Source of the DNA: Planctomycetota bacterium
GTDB lineage: Bacteria > Planctomycetota > Phycisphaerae > Phycisphaerales > SM1A02
Assembly: GCA_022566725.1 (NCBI GenBank)
Contig: JADFIM010000004.1
Coordinates: forward strand, 1-32,491
Direction of reading: 5' to 3'
DNA: 32,491 nucleotides
Shown: positions 8,176 to 16,264 of the stretch, in pieces
Position numbering within the stretch: the stretch's first letter is position 1
Layout: the number at the start of each line of letters is the position of its first letter
The notes under the pieces: model-generated
Told to the model about the DNA's origin: nothing
What the model saw: only the letters and a program-made list of their open reading frames with translations
Database searches by the model: none
Made by a program: the position numbers and the translations under genes

Positions 8176-11115
8176 TCACTGCTCCGTCCCGGAGTCCGGC
8201 TGCGGTTGGCCGAAGAAGAACGGCATATTGAAGCCGATCCGGATGTCGTCGAGGTTGTAGATGTATTGGGCGTCCAGCGCCTTTTCAATGCGCACCATCG
8301 CCTCGCCCAGATGAGCGGTCGTGTATGGGTCGATCTTCTCGGCGCCTTGCTCCAGGACCTGGTCGATCTTGTCGCGCAGGTCACGCAGCTTATGGCAGCT
8401 GAGATTCGCGATCGGTTTGCCCGAAGCGCCGAAGCCCGTGTCGAGCATGCTCAGGTCGATCAACCGCTCGAGGTGCTCGCGCTGAAGGTTGCGTCGAAGA
8501 CTGGAGATCATCGGCTGACGGGCGGTGTAGGTTCCGTTGAGCGCTTTGTTATCGAGTTCCGACCAGATCTCATCGCTGATGCCGAAGAGGATTTCAGGCA
8601 GGGTGAGAGCATCTTGGTCCGAGGGCACGCGGAATTCGTTGTCGTAGACGCGATTGAGCGTCGTGGGATTCATCATCATGGTCAGCGTCGCGGCCTGGAT
8701 GCCCATGATTCGGTCGTGAACCGGCCAGGATGGGTCGGCGAAGATGTCGCGGAATCCGCCCTCGTCCCACCACTTGTCAACGGTCATCTTGGCCAGCAGC
8801 TCGGGGGTCAGGCCGAATGCCTCGTCCCGCAAGGCGTTCTCGAAGACGAATGCAAGCGCCCGGCGCTGCTTGTCGGCGGACACCACGACGACCGGATCGC
8901 GGTCGCCCGGATCACCCTTCTTGTCGCGGTTCACATAGGCGCCGCCCAGCCAGTTCGTGGCGATGGCCACCGCGCGGAAGTGGACCCGGAGCAGGATCTC
9001 ATACGCCTGACGGGCCTTGGCCCAACTGTCGCCCTCTTTGACCACCCGATCGAGGATCTTCGTCCGCAAGTGTTGGACGAGCCGCAACTGCGACTCCGCG
9101 TAATCCAGCGGATCGGAGCCGTAGTCAAAGCGACGGGCCAACGGATCGGGACCCCACGTGTCCTCGTCGGTGGCGTAGGGCAGCTCAGCCTCCGAGACAC
9201 GGCTGAGGATCGGCTTGAGGTTCTTCTCGAAGCTGTAGCCGTACTCGATAGCCCAGTGGTCGTAGGGACCGATGGTGACCATTGTGTAATCACCCTGTAC
9301 CGGCCCGTCATCGAAGTTGATGTTGATCGGGTTGTAGTCCATCACCGAGGCGGTCTGTGCTTTGCCTTTGAACTCCTCGGTGTTTATTTCCTGAATGCTA
9401 TGGATGCTCGAGGCTTTGAAATTGTGGCGCAGGCCCAGGGTGTGTCCGACCTCGTGCATGACGACGTCTTTGAGCAGCGGGCCGATGAACGACTCGGGCA
9501 CGCCGTCGAGCATCTGCTCTTTCTCCTCTTCCTCATCGTCCTCATCGTCCTCATCTTCCTCATCGTCGCCGTTCTTCTCGTCATCCTCATCGTCATCGTC
9601 ATCGTCACCGCGAGCAATCTCGGCGAATAGATCGGGTCCGAGGCGGAACAGCGCGACATCGATGGACTTGGCCAAGGCGTGAGTGCAGGCGCCGTTGATC
9701 TGGCTGACCCGCCCGACCAGACCGTCGTACAGATCGTCGCCGAGCAGGGTCGGATCGGTATTGGCGGCGGGGTGGCCGGCGAAACGGTTGAGCTGCCGGG
9801 TGGCGCGCTGCCAGGCCAGCTCCGCGCGCACGTTAGCGCGCTCCGCTGGCGGAGCCAGCCGCACCCGCGGATCCCACTCCGGGTGGTTTTCGAGCCACGC
9901 CAGCGTCTGAGGCCCAAAGCCCTCCATCGCCGTTTCGGGAATCAACTGCTTCCACGCCCGGACCCAGCTCGTGATGAACCCTTCGTCCATGACGATGTCG
10001 GCGTCAAGTATCTGGCCGGTATTGGGATCAACGCGGCTGGGGCCGATGGCGAAGCCCATGCCGGCGTTGGTCCACAGCACGAAGTTGTAGCGGGCATCTT
10101 CGGGGTCCTTCTCCATGTGGGCGCCGGTCCGGGCGTCCTGCTGGTAGACCTCGATGGCGTTGATAAGCCCGACCTTTTCGAAGGCCTTGTTCCACTCCAG
10201 CACCCCCTCGCGCACCCACCGGCGATATCGCACCGGCGTCGTGTGCTCAAGATAGAAGATAATGGGCTCCTTGGGCGGGCTGAGTTTGAGCTTGGGGTCG
10301 GCCTTTTCCAGCTTCCAGCGGTTGATGTAGCGAACCCACGGGGTATCGGCTCCGGGCTTGCCCACATCACGGTGCGTCGTGGTGAAGTAGCCGATACGAG
10401 CATCAGCATCGCGCGGCTTATATCCGGTGCTCTTGGGCAGCACGCTGATCGAATAGTGGAGCGTCCCAATGCGCCCGTCTCGCAAGGGAAGCGTGAAGGC
10501 AAGCTCGACGTTCTTGGGGAACGCCTTCGCCTTGGAGATTTCGGCCAGGTTGTTCGATGCGCCTTTGACGTATCTACCGAAGAACTTGGAGGCCTGCCCG
10601 ACGAGCAGCGCGTCCATGTCGATCACGGGGCCTCCATTCGGTCCCATCGTGGTGATGGGCACGCTGAGCAGGACACGGTCGGTGAAGACACGCTCCCGGC
10701 CCTTTTGAGATTCCAGGTCGCCGGATGTACGGACCGCGACATTCGGCTCAATGAGGGCCAACTGCTTGTCGTACCTCTTCCAGTACGCGTATCGGTCGCC
10801 GTACTGGACGCCAGCCCTGCGGACGCCTCCGGAGATGGTGTAGGCGATGAACAGGCGCTGCTGCTGGAAGCTGCTCGGCAGCTCGGCCAGCATCTGGTTT
10901 TTCTTTTTGTGCACCCAAATCGTGTACAGCGACTTGGCGCCGTCAGCGGTGGAGACCACCTTCTCGTAGTCTTTGGAGACCTCCTTGAACGGCGGGAACT
11001 CCGGCTTCTCCTTCTCCTTCTTCTTCGACTCCTGCGGCGGGTCCTGCCCCGCCAGGGCCCCGCCCACCAACGCCATAACGACCAGTCCCAAGATGCTCAG
11101 TTCTCGCTTTCTCAT
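8176..11115 (-). CDS. Secreted zinc-dependent metalloprotease (DUF5117/DUF4953 type)
   Basis: 979 residues starting MRKRELSILGLVVMALVGGA, a Sec signal peptide cleaved near LAG|QDPP. The frame extends 125 codons upstream without similarity; ATG 11113-11115 has AGGAG 7 bases upstream and is chosen. The catalytic motif HEVGHTLGLRH at 554-564 is a full metzincin HExxHxxGxxH with Glu555 as base, and SVMDYNP places the Met-turn at Met592. The long N-terminal region (TIWVHKKKNQMLAELPSSFQ onward) and the C-terminal tail follow the DUF5118/DUF5117/DUF4953 zinc-protease family common in Bacteroidetes and planctomycetes. The substrate is unknown. Oddity: residues 504-533, just before the active site, are almost all Asp/Glu, coded by a TCATCG-like simple repeat (9517-9606). 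It ends in the terminator at 8111-8140. Confidence 0.9.
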   Translation of the reverse strand: MRKRELSILGLVVMALVGGALAGQDPPQESKKKEKEKPEFPPFKEVSKDYEKVVSTADGAKSLYTIWVHKKKNQMLAELPSSFQQQRLFIAYTISGGVRRAGVQYGDRYAYWKRYDKQLALIEPNVAVRTSGDLESQKGRERVFTDRVLLSVPITTMGPNGGPVIDMDALLVGQASKFFGRYVKGASNNLAEISKAKAFPKNVELAFTLPLRDGRIGTLHYSISVLPKSTGYKPRDADARIGYFTTTHRDVGKPGADTPWVRYINRWKLEKADPKLKLSPPKEPIIFYLEHTTPVRYRRWVREGVLEWNKAFEKVGLINAIEVYQQDARTGAHMEKDPEDARYNFVLWTNAGMGFAIGPSRVDPNTGQILDADIVMDEGFITSWVRAWKQLIPETAMEGFGPQTLAWLENHPEWDPRVRLAPPAERANVRAELAWQRATRQLNRFAGHPAANTDPTLLGDDLYDGLVGRVSQINGACTHALAKSIDVALFRLGPDLFAEIARGDDDDDDEDDEKNGDDEEDEDDEDDEEEEKEQMLDGVPESFIGPLLKDVVMHEVGHTLGLRHNFKASSIHSIQEINTEEFKGKAQTASVMDYNPININFDDGPVQGDYTMVTIGPYDHWAIEYGYSFEKNLKPILSRVSEAELPYATDEDTWGPDPLARRFDYGSDPLDYAESQLRLVQHLRTKILDRVVKEGDSWAKARQAYEILLRVHFRAVAIATNWLGGAYVNRDKKGDPGDRDPVVVVSADKQRRALAFVFENALRDEAFGLTPELLAKMTVDKWWDEGGFRDIFADPSWPVHDRIMGIQAATLTMMMNPTTLNRVYDNEFRVPSDQDALTLPEILFGISDEIWSELDNKALNGTYTARQPMISSLRRNLQREHLERLIDLSMLDTGFGASGKPIANLSCHKLRDLRDKIDQVLEQGAEKIDPYTTAHLGEAMVRIEKALDAQYIYNLDDIRIGFNMPFFFGQPQPDSGTEQ

Positions 11116-11389
11116 GCGAACGCTCCTGATGTTGTCTCTTCCCGTGTGGTTGAAACGACCGCTGCTAATATAGCCTAGGCACGTCGATAGTGCATTGCGA
11201 CGCCACCGGCGACCGGACCACTCAAGTGTACATCTCATCGGATGCCGGGGTGACGCACATGGAAGCAACAACGCGATTTCGCCGGGAATTATTGCCCATT
11301 CCCGCCACATTGGCCCCAACCGCTCGACGCGGGCTCCACCAGCCGGCCAGGCACCCCTGCGCCGCCCGCCTTGGCCCGGCACATCTGGT

Positions 11390-12676
11390 TCACCGCCGAT
11401 CAGAGACGCGATGTACACCGAGCTGGACGTAGTCCCTGGAGAACACAAGATCAACGGTCCAGTCCAGCGCGACACGCACCTTGCGCGCAAGCGTCGGCAT
11501 CTTGAGCAGATACACCGTTCGCCAAAGCCACCACGCCGTGAACCCGGAGAGCTTGATGCCGTAGACCTTCGCCACGCCCGTACGACAGCCCAGCGCCGCC
11601 AAGGCGCCTCTGGTCTTGATGTGACATGGTCTGGGCTGCGCGCCTTTGAGGACCGCCGCCAGATTGCGCGCTAAGTGCGCGCCTTGGCGCACAGCATGCT
11701 GGGCTGTGGCCGCATAGGCATATCCGTCGGGATCGGGGTTCACCGCGCAATCACCGACCGCCCAGACGTTGTCGAACCCCTTCACCCGAAGATTATGCTC
11801 GCAGAGGATGTATCCGCGCTCATCCACCGGCAGCGACCAGCCTCGCACGATTGGATTCTGTTCAATGCCGGCACACCAGATGACGGTGTGGGCGCCCAGC
11901 GAGTCGCCGGTGCTGAGCGAGACTCGATCGCGCTCAATGGCCGTCACTGTGCTGTCCAGCAGGAGCTTGACACCGCGCTTGCTCAGGTGCGCGGCGGCAT
12001 ACCGCGAAAGATCAGGATCAAGGGCCGTGAGAATGCGGTCACCCAGCTCGATGAGCGTGATAGTCACATCCGTTTCGTTGACGTGGAGATACTGCCGACT
12101 GCCGTGGCGGAGAAACACGTCGAACTCCCCGGCCACCTCGACCCCGGTGAAGTTGCCCCCGACGACCACGAAGTGAAGCAACGCCCGCCGCTTCGCCGTG
12201 TCAGCGGTCGCGTCGGCCAACTCGAGCATCGAGATCGCCCGATCGCGCAAAGCCACCGCGTCGGCAAGGCTTTTCATTTCGTAGCCGAATTCACGAAGTC
12301 CCGGCACCTCGGGCAAGCGAGTAACACTGCCGACCGAGATCACGAGATGGTCATAGCGAATCTGCTCTTGGCTGTCACCGCCCACCAGTTGATAGCTGAC
12401 CACCTGCCGCTCGAAATCGATATCGCCCACCTCAGCCATGCGGAAGTCGGCTGATCTGAGGAATGCCCGCATGGGCACCACCGCGTGCCGCGGTTCGAGG
12501 CTGCCGGTTCCAGCCTCGATGAGCAGCGGATAGAACACGAAGTAGTTGTTGCGATCGATCAGCAGGACCTCGGCGTCGATACCGCGCAGCGATTTCTTCA
12601 GCGCCTGCGCGCAGTATGCTCCGGCGAAGCCTCCACCCAGGATGACAATTTGTTGGCGACTCGCGTTCACGGACAA
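11390..12676 (-). CDS. ndh: Type II NADH dehydrogenase (NDH-2), FAD-dependent
   Basis: A non-pumping, single-subunit enzyme that moves electrons from NADH to quinone at the cytoplasmic membrane face. The 428 residues contain the FAD Rossmann motif VILGGGFAGAYCA at 11-23, the NADH Rossmann motif VVVGGNFTGVEVAGE at 170-184, the FAD-binding AVGDCA at 306-311 and the quinone-site TAQHAVRQG at 324-332. The C-terminal ALDWTVDLVFSRDYVQLGVH is the amphipathic membrane-binding tail of NDH-2. Its start overlaps the end of the Gfo/Idh gene by 10 bases, so the two are probably translated from one message. The fit to NDH-2 is better than to sulfide:quinone reductase because the redox cysteines of that family are absent. 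Confidence 0.93.
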   Translation of the reverse strand: MSVNASRQQIVILGGGFAGAYCAQALKKSLRGIDAEVLLIDRNNYFVFYPLLIEAGTGSLEPRHAVVPMRAFLRSADFRMAEVGDIDFERQVVSYQLVGGDSQEQIRYDHLVISVGSVTRLPEVPGLREFGYEMKSLADAVALRDRAISMLELADATADTAKRRALLHFVVVGGNFTGVEVAGEFDVFLRHGSRQYLHVNETDVTITLIELGDRILTALDPDLSRYAAAHLSKRGVKLLLDSTVTAIERDRVSLSTGDSLGAHTVIWCAGIEQNPIVRGWSLPVDERGYILCEHNLRVKGFDNVWAVGDCAVNPDPDGYAYAATAQHAVRQGAHLARNLAAVLKGAQPRPCHIKTRGALAALGCRTGVAKVYGIKLSGFTAWWLWRTVYLLKMPTLARKVRVALDWTVDLVFSRDYVQLGVHRVSDRR

Positions 12677-13788
12677 CCTGATGCTAGCCGGTTCGCCTCG
12701 GCGGCCATCACCAGCGAAGCGCGGCCGTTGTGTTCCGTGACTTTCCGCTGATGGTCGGAATCGCGTATCCAGGCGACCTGATCGCGCATCATGGCCCGAA
12801 GCAGCTGGCCATATCGGTCGTACTTGACGGTTTCATGGCCTGCGGTCAGTTCCAGTCTCTGCCAAACCTCCAGGTTCTCTTGGCGAGCCCGACATCGGCG
12901 CTCCTGACCCTGGTAGAGCTGGGTGACATCGAGCCTGGCACCGGGGAACAGCTCGCACAACGTGCGGGTCTGGGCCTCGTCCGCGACGGCATGGATGCGC
13001 AGCCGCGTCGGCACCCACTCGTATAGCGTTACCTCCCCGCGCTCAAACAGAAGCCGGAACTTCTGGCGATCCATCCGCGACGGCTGATGGAAGCCATGAT
13101 ACATATTGACGAGCACATCGCGGTCGTAGCGAACGGTGCATTGGACCTGCTCCTGGAGGTCTGTACCCGGGCGAACAGCCTGCTGCGCCGCGACGACTCG
13201 TCCCGGGCCGAGCCAGCCTTCGAAGAGATCGAAGAAGTGCACGCCGTGCTCGATGAAGATGCCCCCGCTCTTTGCGCGATCCCAGAACCAATGCTCGGCC
13301 GGCAAATGCTCATCGGCGGCGTAGTTCTCGAAGTAGCCATGGAGCACCTCGCCCAGCGGCTTGGATTCGATCAACCGGTTGACCGCGTCAATCAGTGGGT
13401 TGTAGCGTTGCATGAGGTTCGCGACGATCAGCACGTTGCGCGCTTTCGCCAAGGCGATCATCGCGTCCGCTTGCTCAACGGTCAGAACCAACGGCTTTTC
13501 GCAAATGACGTGCTTGGACGCCTCCAGGGCAAGCATGGCCTGGGGATGATAGAGGAACGGCGGGGTCGAGATGTACACGAGATCGATGTCGTCTCGGGCA
13601 ACGAGCGCTTCGACATCTTCGATGTCGGGAATGTTGTAGCGCGCCGCGGCCCGCTTGGCGGCATCGCGATGCGTGCCCGCCATGCCGACGAGCTCCACGC
13701 CCGGTACCTGGACAAAGTGTTGCAGCGCAAACAGGCCAAAGCCGCCGCACCCGATGACCCCGAATCGAATGGCCTGATCGTCACCCAT
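12667..13788 (-). CDS. Gfo/Idh/MocA-family NAD(P)-dependent oxidoreductase
   Basis: 373 residues. An N-terminal Rossmann fold begins FGVIGCGGFGLFALQHF with the dinucleotide glycines at 13-18, and EKP at 97-99 is the family hallmark that places the active-site Lys98. The C-terminal alpha/beta domain carries GGIFIEHGVHFFDLFEGWLG, whose His residues are the usual catalytic candidates. The family oxidises or reduces sugars, inositols and biliverdin-like substrates; the substrate here cannot be read from sequence. It ends 10 bases inside the ndh gene and starts 23 bases past the stop of the phosphatase-like lipoprotein gene at 13812, all on the minus strand, so a three-gene transcript is likely. 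Confidence 0.92.
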   Translation of the reverse strand: MGDDQAIRFGVIGCGGFGLFALQHFVQVPGVELVGMAGTHRDAAKRAAARYNIPDIEDVEALVARDDIDLVYISTPPFLYHPQAMLALEASKHVICEKPLVLTVEQADAMIALAKARNVLIVANLMQRYNPLIDAVNRLIESKPLGEVLHGYFENYAADEHLPAEHWFWDRAKSGGIFIEHGVHFFDLFEGWLGPGRVVAAQQAVRPGTDLQEQVQCTVRYDRDVLVNMYHGFHQPSRMDRQKFRLLFERGEVTLYEWVPTRLRIHAVADEAQTRTLCELFPGARLDVTQLYQGQERRCRARQENLEVWQRLELTAGHETVKYDRYGQLLRAMMRDQVAWIRDSDHQRKVTEHNGRASLVMAAEANRLASGCP

Positions 13789-13811
13789 GGCGGTTCAGTG
13801 TGTCGGACCGC

Positions 13812-14414
13812 CTACGGACCCGCCGCTGCCCGCCGCGCGGAGTCGATTATCGTCTGGCTGCGAAGGCCGGCGGTCCGGCCTAGTTCCAACGCCTGGTCCC
13901 ACTGCATCCCTCGGGTGCGCGCCAGGTACGCCGCCCACATGCCGCCGACCCGATTGGACGAGCCACAATGCACCAGCACCGGCTGGTCGGTGGAAGCGAC
14001 AACCTCCGCGAACCGATCGATGATCGCGGGCGAGAAGCCATCCGACATCACCGGAATGTTGACATACTTCATCCCGAGCTCAGCCACCAGCGCCGGCTCG
14101 TCGAACGCCAGCCCCGCCACTTCCGGCTCCGTCCGGAGATTGATCACCATGGTCACGCCATCGGCGGCAGCTTTTCGAAAGGCGGCTTCACCGGGCTGAC
14201 CCGCAAAGTAGAACCGCCCCGCCCGGCTCACGTTGGAGGTGTCCGGCCAGTCGCCAACGGGCTCAGCCCGCTGCACCGTTGCCGCCTGCCCGGCCGGCTC
14301 AGCCCGCGCGATCGGCTCAGCATCGGGGCTCGTGTCAGGTTGCTGGCCGCAACTTACCAACCACATCACTCCAACCATCGCCAGGATTGTCTGCAATCTG
14401 CTCGTCCACATCAT
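13812..14414 (-). CDS. Lipoprotein with DUF442/dual-specificity-phosphatase-like domain
   Basis: A 200-residue protein starting MMWTSRLQTILAMVGVMWLV followed by SC, a lipoprotein signal with the lipobox Cys22. After a Pro/Ala-rich linker (residues 25-60) comes a domain with FYFAGQPGEAAFRKAAADGV, VINLRTEPE and the phosphatase loop VLVHCGSSNRVGG (Cys150, Arg155). The spacing and the sQPxxxxfxxLxxxGvxxVINLR opening match the DUF442 / beta-lactamase-hydrolase-like group of cysteine phosphatases. It is probably anchored outside the cytoplasmic membrane; the substrate is unknown. The frame is open 36 codons upstream, but GGAGG at 14419-14423 and the lipobox select ATG 14414 or the adjacent ATG 14411. 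It is divergent from the DUF3568 gene. Confidence 0.85.
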   Translation of the reverse strand: MMWTSRLQTILAMVGVMWLVSCGQQPDTSPDAEPIARAEPAGQAATVQRAEPVGDWPDTSNVSRAGRFYFAGQPGEAAFRKAAADGVTMVINLRTEPEVAGLAFDEPALVAELGMKYVNIPVMSDGFSPAIIDRFAEVVASTDQPVLVHCGSSNRVGGMWAAYLARTRGMQWDQALELGRTAGLRSQTIIDSARRAAAGP

Positions 14415-14581
14415 GCTCCCTCCGAAAGGTCCAGCTCCAATAGAGACGGCAGTATCGCACAATCGCGGGCTTCCTGCGACCCGATCCGACTCATCACGCT
14501 TTATCCAGCGCGGTGACGACAATCCGACCCATGAGCTACTATGGCCACAACGCTTGAGACCCCTAATACGAGGAACCAGCG

Positions 14582-14971
14582 ATGCACATTGGAATACGAG
14601 TCCTGGCAGGCAGCATTCTGGGGGCCACGATCATAGCGAGCGGTGGATGTCTGGCGGTCGCCGCGGCGGCCGGCACGGGCCTTGGCGTCGCTTATGTGAA
14701 GGGCGATCTGGAAGCCGTCGTGGAGGCCACGCCGAGAAAGTTCGTCGCCGAGGCCGAGGCCGCACTGGAGAGCATGGGTATCAGGGTGCTGGCCGCCAAC
14801 GCCAACGACGTCCAAGGCACCGTCAACGCCCGCACCGCTGACGACAAGAAGATCATGATCAAGGTGCGCAAGCAGACCGAGGCCACCAGCACAGTCTCGA
14901 TCCGCGTGGGCACCTTCGGCGACGAGGCAATGAGCCAGACCATCTACGAGAAGATCAAAGCCAACCTGTAG
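14582..14971 (+). CDS. DUF3568-family lipoprotein
   Basis: A 129-residue protein with a lipoprotein signal ending ASGGC (Cys23), then AVAAAAGTGLGVAYVKGDLE and a compact alpha/beta domain ending VRVGTFGDEAMSQTIYEKI-like. This is the DUF3568 layout: a short anchor, a KGDLE-type segment, one helix and four strands. The family is widespread in planctomycetes and proteobacteria as small envelope lipoproteins; no biochemical role is known. GAGGA lies 9 bases ahead of the ATG. It shares a 167-base spacer with the divergent phosphatase-like lipoprotein, so both may respond to one regulatory region. Confidence 0.85.
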   Translation: MHIGIRVLAGSILGATIIASGGCLAVAAAAGTGLGVAYVKGDLEAVVEATPRKFVAEAEAALESMGIRVLAANANDVQGTVNARTADDKKIMIKVRKQTEATSTVSIRVGTFGDEAMSQTIYEKIKANL

Positions 14972-15082
14972 GCATCCGCGACCCTTGCCCGCGCGATCCG
15001 CGTTCCTGATGACGAGCCGGGCGGCCCGCCGGGTAGTATGAGATGCACGATTGAGCGAAAGGCGCTCGCCTGGAAGGCGGCC

Positions 15083-15499
15083 ATGGCACACCAACAGCAG
15101 ATCGCCGTCGAAACCACCGGTCACCGCCACATGACCGACCTTACCGATGAGGTCACTCGCATCGTGGCTGAATCGGGGATCAACACAGGGACCGCGAACG
15201 TGTTCAACGTCGGCAGCACCGCCGCGGTGGGCATCATTGAATTCGAACCTGGTCTGCAAGGAGACCTGCCGGACATTCTCGACAAGCTGATGCCGCCCGG
15301 CCGCGACTACGGCCACGAAGAAGCCTGGCACGATGGCAATGCGCACTCACATCTTCAGGCCACGGTGCTGGGGGCATCGCTGACGGTTCCGGTCGCCGAT
15401 GGCCGGCCGGTGCTGGGCACCTGGCAGCAGATCATTCATCTTGAATGCGATACTCGCCCCCGCACCCGCAGCATCGTCGTCACCGTGCTGGGTGAGTGA
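15083..15499 (+). CDS. yjbQ: YjbQ/UPF0047 family protein
   Basis: 138 residues with GTANVFNVGSTAAVGIIEFE, the P-x4-Y-x-H core (PPGRDYGHEE), NAHSHLQATVLGASLTVPV, and LGTWQQIIHLECDTRPRTR near the C-terminus, the hallmark blocks of YjbQ. The family has a weak thiamin-phosphate-synthase activity in E. coli, but its true role is unsettled. The usual HTTAAI block here reads GSTAAVG, so one metal-site His is replaced. ATG 15083 is chosen over 15038 because GGAAGG at 15072-15077 precedes it and similarity begins there. The gene is followed 168 bases later by the DUF1579 gene on the same strand. Confidence 0.88.
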   Translation: MAHQQQIAVETTGHRHMTDLTDEVTRIVAESGINTGTANVFNVGSTAAVGIIEFEPGLQGDLPDILDKLMPPGRDYGHEEAWHDGNAHSHLQATVLGASLTVPVADGRPVLGTWQQIIHLECDTRPRTRSIVVTVLGE

Positions 15500-15667
15500 C
15501 CGAGCCGCGTCTCCCCGCTGCGGAATCAGACATACGCCTCGGTGAGGAGGGTCCGTCATCATGGCCTCAGCCCTCCAATTTGTGGATTGAGAAGCCCCGT
15601 GGCGAGGCAGGATGGCGTCAAGTAGGATTCATCCGAAAGACAGCGTGTCAGCAAAGAAGAAACACAC

Positions 15668-16189
15668 GTGACTGAGCAAGTATCAGACGTCGCGGAGTGT
15701 GCTCAGATGGGCGCGCTCCTAGAAGCACATGCGAAGTTCGAGCCGTTCGTCGGCACGTTCACCGCCGAGGTCAAGATGTGGATGGGTCCCGGCGACCCGC
15801 ACGTCTCCACGGGCGTGATGATCAACACGCTGGAACTCGGCGGACGCTTCCTGCACCACAGCTACCAGGGCGACCAGGCCGACGGGCCCTTTCCGAACTT
15901 CCAGGGACGCGGCTACTGGGGATACAACACCAACGCCGGAAAGTACGAAGGCGTCTGGATCGACAGCGCTTCGACGCTCATACAGACCGAGACCGGTGAT
16001 GTCGATGCGTCTGGAAAAGTGTGGACGATGATCGGCCAGGTGACCAACCCGCAGACCGGCCAACCGATGCAGAAGCGGTCGGTCATTACGCTGCAAGACT
16101 CCGATCACCACCGCGTGGAAATGTTCTTCCAGGGCCCCGACGGCAACGAGTTCAAGGCGATGGAGATCAGCTACACGCGCAGGGGCTGA
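15668..16189 (+). CDS. DUF1579 family protein
   Basis: 173 residues. FEPFVGTFTAEVKMWMGPGD, then GRFLHHSYQG, FQGRGYWGYN and a C-terminal EFKAMEISYTRRG make up the DUF1579 pattern, a lipocalin-like beta-barrel family common in planctomycetes. No enzyme activity or ligand is known. No signal peptide is visible, so it is probably cytoplasmic. The GTG at 15668 has only a weak purine-rich AAGAAG upstream; the internal ATG at codon 14 would still keep the domain. A broken copy of this family's last 19 codons lies 1.4 kb downstream at 17563-17619. Confidence 0.88.
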   Translation: MTEQVSDVAECAQMGALLEAHAKFEPFVGTFTAEVKMWMGPGDPHVSTGVMINTLELGGRFLHHSYQGDQADGPFPNFQGRGYWGYNTNAGKYEGVWIDSASTLIQTETGDVDASGKVWTMIGQVTNPQTGQPMQKRSVITLQDSDHHRVEMFFQGPDGNEFKAMEISYTRRG

Positions 16190-16264
16190 GGGGGAGGGCA
16201 CTACAGATTGCCGGGCCGCCGGCCTTGTTTGCGCGCGCAGACCGGACCGTTGGCCCTCCTATGA

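Noticed and set aside
9517-9606. Simple repeat considered as a CRISPR-like or tandem array
   Set aside because: There are no spacers, only a short degenerate TCATCG run coding for acidic residues.
9679-11178. 499-codon plus-strand frame opposite the metalloprotease
   Set aside because: It mirrors the high-GC third positions of the real gene; the minus strand has a signal peptide, HExxH motif, SD and terminator.
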